From: Parasulfuritortus sp037446165 | GTDB taxonomy: Bacteria > Pseudomonadota > Gammaproteobacteria > Burkholderiales > Thiobacillaceae | DNA: 39,590 nucleotides | Direction: 5' to 3' | NCBI GenBank assembly: GCA_037446165.1 | Contig: JBBIJC010000010.1 | Coordinates: 1 to 39,590 of the forward strand | The notes under the pieces: model-generated | Database searches by the model: none | Told to the model about the DNA's origin: nothing | Seen by the model: the letters and a program-made list of their open reading frames with translations, nothing else | Part shown: positions 26,283-33,062 of the stretch, piece by piece | How positions within the stretch are numbered: the stretch's first letter is position 1 | Layout of the letters: each line of letters opens with the position of its first letter | Program-made: the position numbers and the translations under genes

Positions 26283-26914
26283 TTGGCGCGAAGCTTGAAG
26301 GGCTGTACGCGATCACGCCCGACTGGCCCGATACGCCCAGGCTGATCGCCGCCACCGAAGCCATCCTGCGCGGCGGCTGCCGCATCGTGCAATACCGCAA
26401 CAAGACTGCCACGCCCTGCCACCGGGACGAACAGGCGGTCGCCCTGCGCGGCCTGAGCCGGCGCTTCGACGCCCTGCTGATCGTCAACGACGATGTAGAT
26501 TTGGCACTGGCCTGCGAGGCCGATGGTGTCCACCTCGGCGGCGAGGACGGCGACCTGATCGCAGCGCGGCAATGGCTCGGACCGGACCGGCTGCTCGGTG
26601 CCTCCTGCTATCAAAGCCTCGAACTGGCCAGGACCGCCGCGCAGGCCGGGGCCGACTACATCGCCTTCGGCAGCTTCTTCCCCTCGCCGACCAAGCCCGA
26701 CGCGCGACGCGCCGGCCTTGAACTGATCGAACAAGCCAGGGCCGCCACTGGCCTGCCCGTCTGCGCCATCGGCGGCATCACCCTGGACAACGCCGCACCA
26801 CTGGTCGCCGCCGGCGCCAGCCTGCTCGCGGTGATCAGCGCCGTTTACAATAGCCCCGATCCGGAGCGCGCCGCGTGCGCCTTCAGCCAATTTTTTGAAA
26901 GCCGCAAACCATGA
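26279..26914 (+). CDS. thiE: Thiamine-phosphate synthase ThiE
   Basis: A 211-residue TIM-barrel enzyme. It joins HMP-PP and thiazole phosphate (HET-P) to thiamine phosphate. It has QYRNKTAT (diphosphate binding), LIVNDDVDLALACEADGVHLG, the loop GSFFPSPTKPDA, and the C-terminal phosphate-binding AIGGI. The start is TTG at 26279, overlapping the thiD TGA (TTGA). No ATG or GTG is available near, and GAGG lies about 10 bases upstream. The rare start and 4-base overlap suggest translation coupled to thiD. Its own stop overlaps hemL. Confidence 0.93.
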   Translation: MIGAKLEGLYAITPDWPDTPRLIAATEAILRGGCRIVQYRNKTATPCHRDEQAVALRGLSRRFDALLIVNDDVDLALACEADGVHLGGEDGDLIAARQWLGPDRLLGASCYQSLELARTAAQAGADYIAFGSFFPSPTKPDARRAGLELIEQARAATGLPVCAIGGITLDNAAPLVAAGASLLAVISAVYNSPDPERAACAFSQFFESRKP

Positions 26915-28197
26915 CCTCCCGCAACGACGACCTGTTCGCAGCATCCCAGAAACACATTCCCGGCGGCGTCAACTCGCCGGTGCGCGCCTTCCGCTCGGTG
27001 GGCGGCACGCCGCGCTTCTTCGAGCGCGGCCAGGGCAGCCGGGTGTGGGATGCCGACGGACGCGAATATCTGGACTACGTCGGTTCCTGGGGCCCGCTGA
27101 TCCTCGGCCACGCCGACCCGGATTCGGTCCGTGCCGTGCAGGAAGCGGCCGCGCTCGGCCTGACGTTCGGCGCGCCGACCGCGCGCGAGCTGGAGATGGC
27201 CGAGTTCCTCACCGGCTGGCTGCCCGGTTTCGAGAAGGTGCGCCTGGTCTCGTCCGGCACCGAGGCGACCATGAGCGCCATCCGCCTGGCCCGGGGCCAT
27301 ACCGGCCGCGACCTGATGATCAAGTTCGAAGGCTGCTACCACGGCCACGCCGACAGCCTGCTGGTCAAGGCCGGCTCCGGCCTTCTGACTTTTGGTTCAC
27401 CTAGCTCCGCCGGCGTGCCCGCCGACACCTCCAAGCACACCCTGGTGCTGGACTACAACGACATCGAGCAGGTGAACCGGGTCTTCGCCGAGCGCGGCAG
27501 CGAGATCGCCTGCGTCATCGTCGAACCGGTGGCCGGCAACATGAACCTGGTCAGGCCAGCGCCCGGCTTCCTCGAAGCCCTGCGCGAGAACTGCACCCGG
27601 CACGGCGCGGTGCTGATCCTGGACGAGGTGATGACCGGTTTCCGGGTCGGCCCCAAGTGCGCCCAGGGCCTGTTCAACGTCGTGCCCGACCTGACCACGC
27701 TGGGCAAGGTGATCGGCGGCGGCATGCCGCTCGGCGCGTTCGGCGGCAAGGCCGAGATCATGGACAAGCTGGCCCCGACCGGGCCGGTCTACCAGGCCGG
27801 CACGCTGTCCGGCAACCCGGTCGCCGTGGCCGCCGGCCTGGTCACCGTGAAGAAGGTCACGGCGCCTGGCTTCTTCGACGCACTGACCGCAAAGACGAAA
27901 CGCCTGGTCGACGGTCTGAATGCCGCCGCGAAAGACGCCGGCGTGATCTTCTCGGCCCAGAGCGTCGGCGGCATGTTCGGTCTCTACTTCAGCGCCCAGT
28001 GCCCGACCAGCTACGCCGAGGTCATGGCCTGCGACAAGGAGGCCTTCAACCGCTTCTATCACCTGATGCTGCTGGAAGGCGTCTACCTCGCGCCCTCGGC
28101 CTTCGAGGCCGGCTTCGTCTCGGCGGCACACAGCGACGCCGACATCGACGCCACCGTTGCCGCCGCGCGCAAGTGCTTCGACAAGTTGGCAGGCTGA
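26911..28197 (+). CDS. hemL: Glutamate-1-semialdehyde 2,1-aminomutase HemL
   Basis: A 428-residue class-III PLP aminotransferase. It converts glutamate-1-semialdehyde to 5-aminolevulinate, the C5 route to tetrapyrroles. The PLP lysine is Lys266 in TLGKVIGGGMPLGAFGG. Other marks are the N-terminal IPGGVNSPVRAFRSVGG, GCYHGHADSLLVKAGSG, the hinge LTFGSPSSAGVP and DEVMTGFRVG. It overlaps thiE by 4 bases, and the next gene starts within its stop. The thiE-hemL neighbourhood is common in betaproteobacteria. Confidence 0.97.
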   Translation: MTSRNDDLFAASQKHIPGGVNSPVRAFRSVGGTPRFFERGQGSRVWDADGREYLDYVGSWGPLILGHADPDSVRAVQEAAALGLTFGAPTARELEMAEFLTGWLPGFEKVRLVSSGTEATMSAIRLARGHTGRDLMIKFEGCYHGHADSLLVKAGSGLLTFGSPSSAGVPADTSKHTLVLDYNDIEQVNRVFAERGSEIACVIVEPVAGNMNLVRPAPGFLEALRENCTRHGAVLILDEVMTGFRVGPKCAQGLFNVVPDLTTLGKVIGGGMPLGAFGGKAEIMDKLAPTGPVYQAGTLSGNPVAVAAGLVTVKKVTAPGFFDALTAKTKRLVDGLNAAAKDAGVIFSAQSVGGMFGLYFSAQCPTSYAEVMACDKEAFNRFYHLMLLEGVYLAPSAFEAGFVSAAHSDADIDATVAAARKCFDKLAG

Positions 28198-29093
28198 TGG
28201 AAGAACTCAGTTCCGAGGACCAGTTCCGGCTCAACGTCCTGCTGGCGCAGGACATCAAGGCAATCCGGATCGACGAATCGACCCAGACCCTGCACGCCCT
28301 GCTCGCCGAGGGCGAGGCATCGATGCCGCTGCACCCGAACTGCCGGCCGGACAAGTATTTCCGCATCCTGCGCGAGCACCTGTCCGGCCACGCCCTCGGC
28401 TCGCCCGGTGGCTACCCGGTCTATCTGTCGCGCTGGACCCGGCACGGCCAGATGGAGAGCGACAATCTCGGTCACCTGCTGCTGATCGGCGAACCAGAAG
28501 CAGTCATCGCCGTGGTTCATTCGCCGGCATTGACCGACGAACTGGCCCGCCATGCCTGGTGGGCCATGCCCATCATCGAGAATGCCCGCCTGATGCTGAC
28601 CCGCGATGCGGTGGTACAAGGACGGATGGGGGCCGTGCTGACCGATTTTCTGGTCGAGCACCTGCCCTTCCTGCAGGAAGATCATCTGGCGATCATGGAC
28701 ACCGTTGCGGTGCTGCTTTATGCCGGTACGCTCAGCCCGGCCCAGCGCGAGGCCACCTGGAAACGGGGCAAGCGGCAGAACAGTTATTACGTGGCGTTTC
28801 TGGAAATGTGCCCGGATGACCTGACCGAGCAGGAGTTCGTCGAGGCTTGCCTCGACATCCTCAACCGGCCCGAAACCCAGGAAGTGGTTACCCGCACCCT
28901 GGATGCCATCGGGCGCCATTTCTCCAGCTCAGGGCAGGGCGCTCAGGACGAAGCACGAAGCCGGCTGGCCCAGGTCAGTTCGGCCCTGACCGATCCCATC
29001 TTCGCCCGCAGCACCGCCATCGGTTCGCTGATGCGGCGCAAGATCGAGCCCGTCATCGCGCCCACCCTGGCCGATCTCGCCTTGCTGAAATAA
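28197..29093 (+). CDS. Conserved protein resembling DsrS-type family
   Basis: A 298-residue cytoplasmic protein with no signal or membrane segment and no catalytic motif I can name. The opening (LNVLLAQDIKAIRIDEST), the LHPNCRPDKYFR stretch and LGSPGGYPVYLSRWTRHGQ resemble, from memory, a family annotated as sulfur-reduction protein DsrS. That name comes from dsr clusters of sulfur oxidisers, where its role is unclear. No other dsr gene is in the window. The ATG overlaps the hemL stop (TGATG), so it is the last gene of thiD-thiE-hemL, ended by the terminator at 29093. Product name tentative; the gene itself is clear. Confidence 0.72.
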   Translation: MEELSSEDQFRLNVLLAQDIKAIRIDESTQTLHALLAEGEASMPLHPNCRPDKYFRILREHLSGHALGSPGGYPVYLSRWTRHGQMESDNLGHLLLIGEPEAVIAVVHSPALTDELARHAWWAMPIIENARLMLTRDAVVQGRMGAVLTDFLVEHLPFLQEDHLAIMDTVAVLLYAGTLSPAQREATWKRGKRQNSYYVAFLEMCPDDLTEQEFVEACLDILNRPETQEVVTRTLDAIGRHFSSSGQGAQDEARSRLAQVSSALTDPIFARSTAIGSLMRRKIEPVIAPTLADLALLK

Positions 29094-29120
29094 AAAGAGC
29101 GGCCGTCAAGCCGCTCTTTT
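29093..29120. terminator. Bidirectional intrinsic terminator between the DsrS-like gene and cytochrome c4
   Basis: An 11-base perfect inverted repeat, AAAAGAGCGGC, loop CGTCAA, GCCGCTCTTTT. The T-run on each strand serves both convergent genes. It begins at the stop codon of the DsrS-like gene and lies 18 bases from the cytochrome stop. Confidence 0.93.
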
Positions 29121-29138
29121 CGTCAGCCGGTTGGCCGA

Positions 29139-29762
29139 TCAGCGCAGGCCGGAGATGTACTCGGCGACAGCGCGCATTTCCTGATCGGTCAGCTTGCGGG
29201 CAATGATTTCCATCATCTTGCCGCCATCGTTGGTCCGGTCACCGCTGCGGAAATTATGCAGCTGGATCTGGACATACTTGGCATGCTGGCCAGCCAGATG
29301 CGGGAACTGGACCGGAATGCCGGCGCCGGTCGGGCCATGGCAGGAGGCACAGGCGGGCACGCCGCTACCAGGATTGCCGCCCTTGTAGATCTTCTGGCCT
29401 TCGGCAACCAGTTCGGGGTCCTTGGCCAGGTGGAACTTGGGCTGCTGGGCCGAGAAATAGGCGGCCACGTTGAGCATGTCTTCCGGGCTCAGCTTGGCCG
29501 CGTTGGGCGCCATGGTGGCATTTCTGCGTGCGCCGGCCTTGAACTCGGTCAGCTGCTTGTTGATGTATTCGGGGTATTGTCCAGCCAGATTGGGATAGAT
29601 GGGCGCAGTGCTGTTGCCATCCGGACCATGGCAGGCGCCACAGACGTTATCGACTATGGTCTTGCCCTTGGTCGCATCGCCCTTCGCGGCGGCTGCGGGG
29701 GCATCGGCCCAGACATGACTCGCCACGACGAGACTGCTCAACAACACGACAAAGTGTTTCAT
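29139..29762 (-). CDS. Dihaem cytochrome c4
   Basis: A 207-residue periplasmic cytochrome. A signal peptide (hydrophobic residues 4-18, cleavage near VWA-DA) is followed by two class-I haem domains with CGACH (Cys41/Cys44/His45) and CASCH (Cys138/Cys141/His142). Methionine ligands are likely Met84 in ATMAPNA and a Met in KMMEI. It carries electrons in the periplasm, commonly from the bc1 complex to a cbb3-type oxidase. An AGGAG before the ATG at 29762 supports the start; 29 more upstream codons are open but lack the signal at the N-terminus. It is divergent from engB, as often in beta- and gammaproteobacteria. Confidence 0.95.
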   Translation of the reverse strand: MKHFVVLLSSLVVASHVWADAPAAAAKGDATKGKTIVDNVCGACHGPDGNSTAPIYPNLAGQYPEYINKQLTEFKAGARRNATMAPNAAKLSPEDMLNVAAYFSAQQPKFHLAKDPELVAEGQKIYKGGNPGSGVPACASCHGPTGAGIPVQFPHLAGQHAKYVQIQLHNFRSGDRTNDGGKMMEIIARKLTDQEMRAVAEYISGLR

Positions 29763-29854
29763 CGCTAAGGCTCCTGTTATTCTTTCGGGACAAATGAACT
29801 TTGCCATTTTAGCGATATTCGCTACCGGCTGCCAAATCCTAAGGAACATTGACC

Positions 29855-30496
29855 GTGTTGAACGCCTCTTTTCATATCACTGTGGCCCGAATCGCCGAAC
29901 TGCCGATGGATAGCCTGGCCGAGGTCGCCTTTGCCGGCCGATCGAATGCCGGCAAATCGAGTGCGATCAATACAATCGCCCACCACAAGCGCCTCGCCTT
30001 CGTCAGCAAGATGCCCGGCCGGACCCAGCATCTGAACTTTTTCCGCGTCGCCGACCAGCGGTTTTTGGTCGACCTGCCCGGTTACGGCTATGCCCGCGCC
30101 CCTCTGGAGCAAAAACGCAGTTGGCAAAACCTGATCGGCGGCTATCTGGAGTCGCGGCCGCAACTGAACGGCCTGATCCTGATCATGGATTCGCGCCACC
30201 CCTTCACCGACCTCGACCTGCACCTGCTGGAGTGGTTCCGGGTCACCGGCAAGCCGCTGCACATCCTGCTTTCGAAAGCCGACAAACTGACCCGCAGCGA
30301 GGGCCTGAGCACCCTGCGCAAGGCCCAGGCGCAACTGGCCGAATTGGAGATGCAAGGCTCGATTCAGCTTTTTTCCAGCCTGAAGAGAACCGGTGTCGAT
30401 GAGGCCGAGGCCGTCATTCGCAGCTGGCTTGGCGTCCCGGCAAGCAAACCGGCCGCGCCGGAAGACGGACAAAAAAAACCCGGCTCAAGGGGATGA
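29855..30496 (+). CDS. engB: Ribosome-biogenesis GTP-binding protein EngB (YihA/YsxC)
   Basis: A 213-residue TRAFAC GTPase. G1 is GRSNAGKSS, the switch is PGRTQ, G3 is DLPGYG and G4 is SKADK. It is required for maturation of the large ribosomal subunit. I choose GTG 29855 because AAGGA (29841-29845) lies 9 bases ahead; an in-frame TTG at 29849 is too close to that SD. The C-terminal tail (QKKPGSRG) is encoded by the left arm and A-tract of the minus-strand terminator, a dual use of the sequence. No plus-strand terminator follows. Confidence 0.94.
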   Translation: MLNASFHITVARIAELPMDSLAEVAFAGRSNAGKSSAINTIAHHKRLAFVSKMPGRTQHLNFFRVADQRFLVDLPGYGYARAPLEQKRSWQNLIGGYLESRPQLNGLILIMDSRHPFTDLDLHLLEWFRVTGKPLHILLSKADKLTRSEGLSTLRKAQAQLAELEMQGSIQLFSSLKRTGVDEAEAVIRSWLGVPASKPAAPEDGQKKPGSRG

Positions 30497-30504
30497 GAGC
30501 CGGG
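30471..30504 (-). terminator. Intrinsic terminator on the minus strand, overlapping the engB 3' end
   Basis: Read on the minus strand, CCCGGCTC pairs with GAGCCGGG across a 10-base loop, followed directly by eight Ts. On the plus strand the same hairpin follows an A-tract, so it cannot end engB. No protein gene transcribed on the minus strand ends here; hemB is on the other strand. It therefore implies a separate minus-strand transcript. Confidence 0.85.
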
Positions 30505-30626
30505 CGAATACCGCTCCAACTTTGCGTCGGAGCACCCGCTCAGGGAGTGAAGCGGGAGACGAAGGGGACCGTCTGGCAAATAGACTTTTCGTATTGCAAA
30601 GAAGTTCCCGGCACCGTAACTTCTTT
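30479..30626 (-). ncRNA. Candidate structured RNA between engB and hemB (possible hemB RNA motif)
   Basis: Five inverted repeats follow one another. In minus-strand order they are: AAAGAAGTT/AACTTCTTT (30598-30626, 9 pairs), AGACG/CGTCT (30557-30574), CCCGCT/AGCGGG (30535-30556), GCTCC/GGAGC (30513-30533), and the terminator stem (30479-30504) with its T8. A TTCAAA - 17 bases - TATTTA pair (30653-30658, 30630-30635) could be the promoter, starting near 30623, inside the first hairpin. A conserved betaproteobacterial motif named after hemB is known to me by name, and its direction was uncertain. On the plus strand the same elements would form the hemB leader; the T-tract favours minus. Confidence 0.6.
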
Positions 30627-30629
30627 AGC

Positions 30630-30658
30630 TAAATATTTTTTCATGACCTGTTTTTGAA
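30630..30658 (-). promoter_or_regulatory. Possible promoter of the minus-strand RNA
   Basis: TTCAAA (30653-30658) and TATTTA (30630-30635) lie 17 bases apart on the minus strand, with 4 and 3 of 6 consensus matches. It points away from hemB towards the minus-strand terminator, whose existence is the main reason to consider it. Confidence 0.35.
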
Positions 30659-30666
30659 GGGCCGCC

Positions 30667-31668
30667 ATGTTCGATCTTTCCAGTTTTCCCCGCAAACGCA
30701 TGCGCCGCATGCGTCATGACGCCTTCTCCCGCCGATTGATGCAGGAGTCCGTGCTCACCAGCGCCGATCTGATCCTCCCGGTCTTTGTCCTCGACGGCGA
30801 AGGCCGGGAGGAAGACATCGCCTCCATGCCCGGCGTCAAGCGGCTGAGCCTGGATCGGCTATATCTCGTCGCCGAGGACTGCCTGAAGCTGGGCATCCCG
30901 GCACTGGCCCTGTTTCCGGTGATCGACACCCCGCTCAAGTCCGAGGGCGCCGAGGAGGCTTACAACCCCAAAGGACTCGTCCCTCGCACCGTAGCGGCCC
31001 TCAAGACCCGCTTTCCGGAACTGGGCATCATCACCGACATCGCGCTGGACCCGTATACCAGCCACGGTCAGGATGGCCTGATCGACGAAGCCGGCTATGT
31101 ACTGAACGATGAAACCATCGCCGTGCTGACCCGTCAGGCGGAATGCCACGCTGCAGCCGGTGCCGACGTGGTCGCCCCGTCCGACATGATGGATGGCCGG
31201 ATTCACGCCATCCGCGAAGCGCTGGATTCGGCTGGCTTCATCCACACCCGGATCCTGGCCTATTCGGCAAAATACGCCTCCAGCTTCTACGGGCCATTCC
31301 GCGATGCAGTGGGGTCGGCTGCGAATCTGGGGACAGGCAACAAATATACCTATCAGATGGATCCCGCCAACACCGACGAAGCCTTGTGGGAAGTGGGGCT
31401 GGACCTGGAGGAGGGCGCCGACATGGTGATGGTCAAGCCAGGCATGCCCTACCTGGATGTGGTCCGCAACATCAAGCAGACCTTCAAGGCGCCGACTTTC
31501 GTCTATCAGGTGAGTGGCGAATACGCCATGCTCAAGGCCGCCGCCCAGAACGGCTGGCTGAACGAGCGTGCCTGCGTGCTGGAAAGCCTGCTGGCCTTCA
31601 AGCGGGCCGGCGCCGATGCGGTGTTGACCTACTACGCCATTGACGCCGCACGCTGGCTGCAGGACTGA
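30667..31668 (+). CDS. hemB: Porphobilinogen synthase (delta-aminolevulinate dehydratase) HemB
   Basis: A 333-residue TIM-barrel enzyme. It condenses two 5-aminolevulinates to porphobilinogen. The Schiff-base lysines are Lys202 in AYSAKYASSFYGPF and Lys257 in MVKPGMPYLD. The metal-site region reads DIALDPYTSHGQDG, with Asp/Thr where zinc enzymes have a cysteine triad, so it should be the magnesium/zinc-independent type found in Pseudomonas. GAAGGG ahead of the ATG supports the start. A palindromic hairpin (30598-30626) overlaps its likely promoter region. Its stop abuts the stop of the convergent PilZ gene. Confidence 0.97.
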   Translation: MFDLSSFPRKRMRRMRHDAFSRRLMQESVLTSADLILPVFVLDGEGREEDIASMPGVKRLSLDRLYLVAEDCLKLGIPALALFPVIDTPLKSEGAEEAYNPKGLVPRTVAALKTRFPELGIITDIALDPYTSHGQDGLIDEAGYVLNDETIAVLTRQAECHAAAGADVVAPSDMMDGRIHAIREALDSAGFIHTRILAYSAKYASSFYGPFRDAVGSAANLGTGNKYTYQMDPANTDEALWEVGLDLEEGADMVMVKPGMPYLDVVRNIKQTFKAPTFVYQVSGEYAMLKAAAQNGWLNERACVLESLLAFKRAGADAVLTYYAIDAARWLQD

Positions 31669-32403
31669 TCAGAGGGCGTGTGCCCGGCGTTCCCGTTCGA
31701 CCCGGATGATGTAGCGCTGAATATCCGTTTCCACGCTCGGCGCCAGATCGATGAACTGGCAGCCGAGGCGACGGGTCACGATGCCATTCTTCTCGGTCGG
31801 TTCATAAATCATCCGGATGTGCAGGCTGACCAGATAGCTGCCGACATCGGGCAGGGACAGCCGGCAACCATAATAGGTCTCGCCCTCGTGCAGGCCCAGG
31901 TCTTCGGTATAGGCCAGAACGCCCAGCCCGCCGATACTGATGTCGCGCACAGTGGTTTCCAGGACCTTGTCCTTCACCTCGATCTGGCACTTGACCGGCT
32001 TGGTCATGGGCGTCGGTAACCGGTAATACTCGCGGCGCTGGAAGCGGAGCAGTTCCTTAGGCAGCGGCGCCTTGAGCATCGGCTCGCCCGCCAGCGTGGT
32101 CAGGGTCAGACCAGGCGTGGTGAACAGCACCCGGACCTGATCGTGCGCGGTATTGAAGGAAACCTCGCGACTGGCGACCAGCGCTGCATTCAGGGCCGCG
32201 TCGCTGCTCGCGCCGAAGTATATCGCCTTGCCCGGCACATCCACGGCGGCCAAGGCAGTGACCAGGAAATCCCGGTTGTTTTCGCAGTACGCCGTGACCA
32301 GGGACTTCCTGGCCATCACCGCTTCCAGAATCCGTTCGATTTCACCCGGATGATCGATCTTGAAACGTTCAATCTCCTCGGGATTGCAGACATCGATTTC
32401 CAT
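31669..32403 (-). CDS. YcgR-like c-di-GMP-binding protein (YcgR N-domain + PilZ)
   Basis: A 244-residue cytoplasmic protein. An N-terminal YcgR-like domain (about 10-115) is followed by a PilZ domain (about 120-240). The c-di-GMP motifs are intact: RxxxR as Arg124-EYY-Arg128 and D/N-x-S-x-x-G as DISIGG with Asp154, Ser156 and Gly159. YcgR brakes flagellar motors when c-di-GMP is high. No flagellar gene is in this window, but pilus genes are, so it might act on either system. An AGGGGG before the ATG supports the start. The gene has no gap to hemB. Confidence 0.88.
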   Translation of the reverse strand: MEIDVCNPEEIERFKIDHPGEIERILEAVMARKSLVTAYCENNRDFLVTALAAVDVPGKAIYFGASSDAALNAALVASREVSFNTAHDQVRVLFTTPGLTLTTLAGEPMLKAPLPKELLRFQRREYYRLPTPMTKPVKCQIEVKDKVLETTVRDISIGGLGVLAYTEDLGLHEGETYYGCRLSLPDVGSYLVSLHIRMIYEPTEKNGIVTRRLGCQFIDLAPSVETDIQRYIIRVERERRAHAL

Positions 32404-32465
32404 TTTTCCCCCTGATTTCCGGTTCGGTCGTCCAGTATTTCAAATGATACCTTGAGCCACCGGCA

Positions 32466-33062
32466 TCAGTCAGCCTGTGAAGCTGCCGCGTCAGCAGCGA
32501 TCATCTGGCGAAGCTGTTCAGTCGTTACCCGGCGCCGGGCATCGCCCGCCGCCCGGGGCGCACTTTGCAGGCTCTGGACCGGCAGTATGCGCACGTCCAC
32601 ATCGACCGGCTCGGCGAACAGGGTAAAAAAAGACCCGTTGCGGCGTTCCTCGGCCTTGAACGCGATGTCGGCATTGAGCAGAAACTGCTCGAATTCCTTG
32701 CTGGAATCGGAATACACCTCGAGTTCGATGTCCGAATGGCGGGATGCAGTGCCTTGCGCCAAGGCACCGGTCAGGACCGGGTGAAACCGGGCTAGCACCT
32801 CCATGACGTCGACCGCCTGTCGACGCAAGGTATCGAGATCCTGCTCATGCGAGTCGGCCTCGAACAGGCTGAGATAGGCCTTGAGCGCCTCGTCGATTTC
32901 TTCGTTGCCGGGCAGGATGCTGACCGCGGTGACCCCTAATTGCCGGGCTGCCTTGCGCTTGGCCAGGGCATGATCGCGAATCCCATGCTCGGCCATGAGC
33001 TGAGCGGCCAGTTGGGCAATGCGTTGCCGCAACTGATGGTTGCGCGGTCCATCACGGGACAC
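32466..33062 (-). CDS. Nucleotidyltransferase-like conserved hypothetical protein
   Basis: A 198-residue cytoplasmic protein. The central region TGALAQGTASRHSDIELEVYSD (about 115-136, in pieces GALAQGTAS and SDIELEVY) resembles the G-S/T-x(n)-D-x-D/E active-site pattern of minimal nucleotidyltransferases. A later VDVDVRIL could give the third acidic residue. The substrate is unknown. The start is GTG at 33062, supported by GGAGGG seven bases ahead; it overlaps the last 11 bases of the pbp1A frame. An ATG at 33052 is out of frame. A longer frame upstream shadows pbp1A. It is probably co-transcribed with pbp1A. Confidence 0.75.
   Translation of the reverse strand: MSRDGPRNHQLRQRIAQLAAQLMAEHGIRDHALAKRKAARQLGVTAVSILPGNEEIDEALKAYLSLFEADSHEQDLDTLRRQAVDVMEVLARFHPVLTGALAQGTASRHSDIELEVYSDSSKEFEQFLLNADIAFKAEERRNGSFFTLFAEPVDVDVRILPVQSLQSAPRAAGDARRRVTTEQLRQMIAADAAASQAD

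Noticed and set aside
30393..30632. Short open frame spanning engB and the intergenic region
   Set aside because: It overlaps engB and the hairpin region, has no SD and no recognisable domain; the sequence there is better explained as structured RNA.
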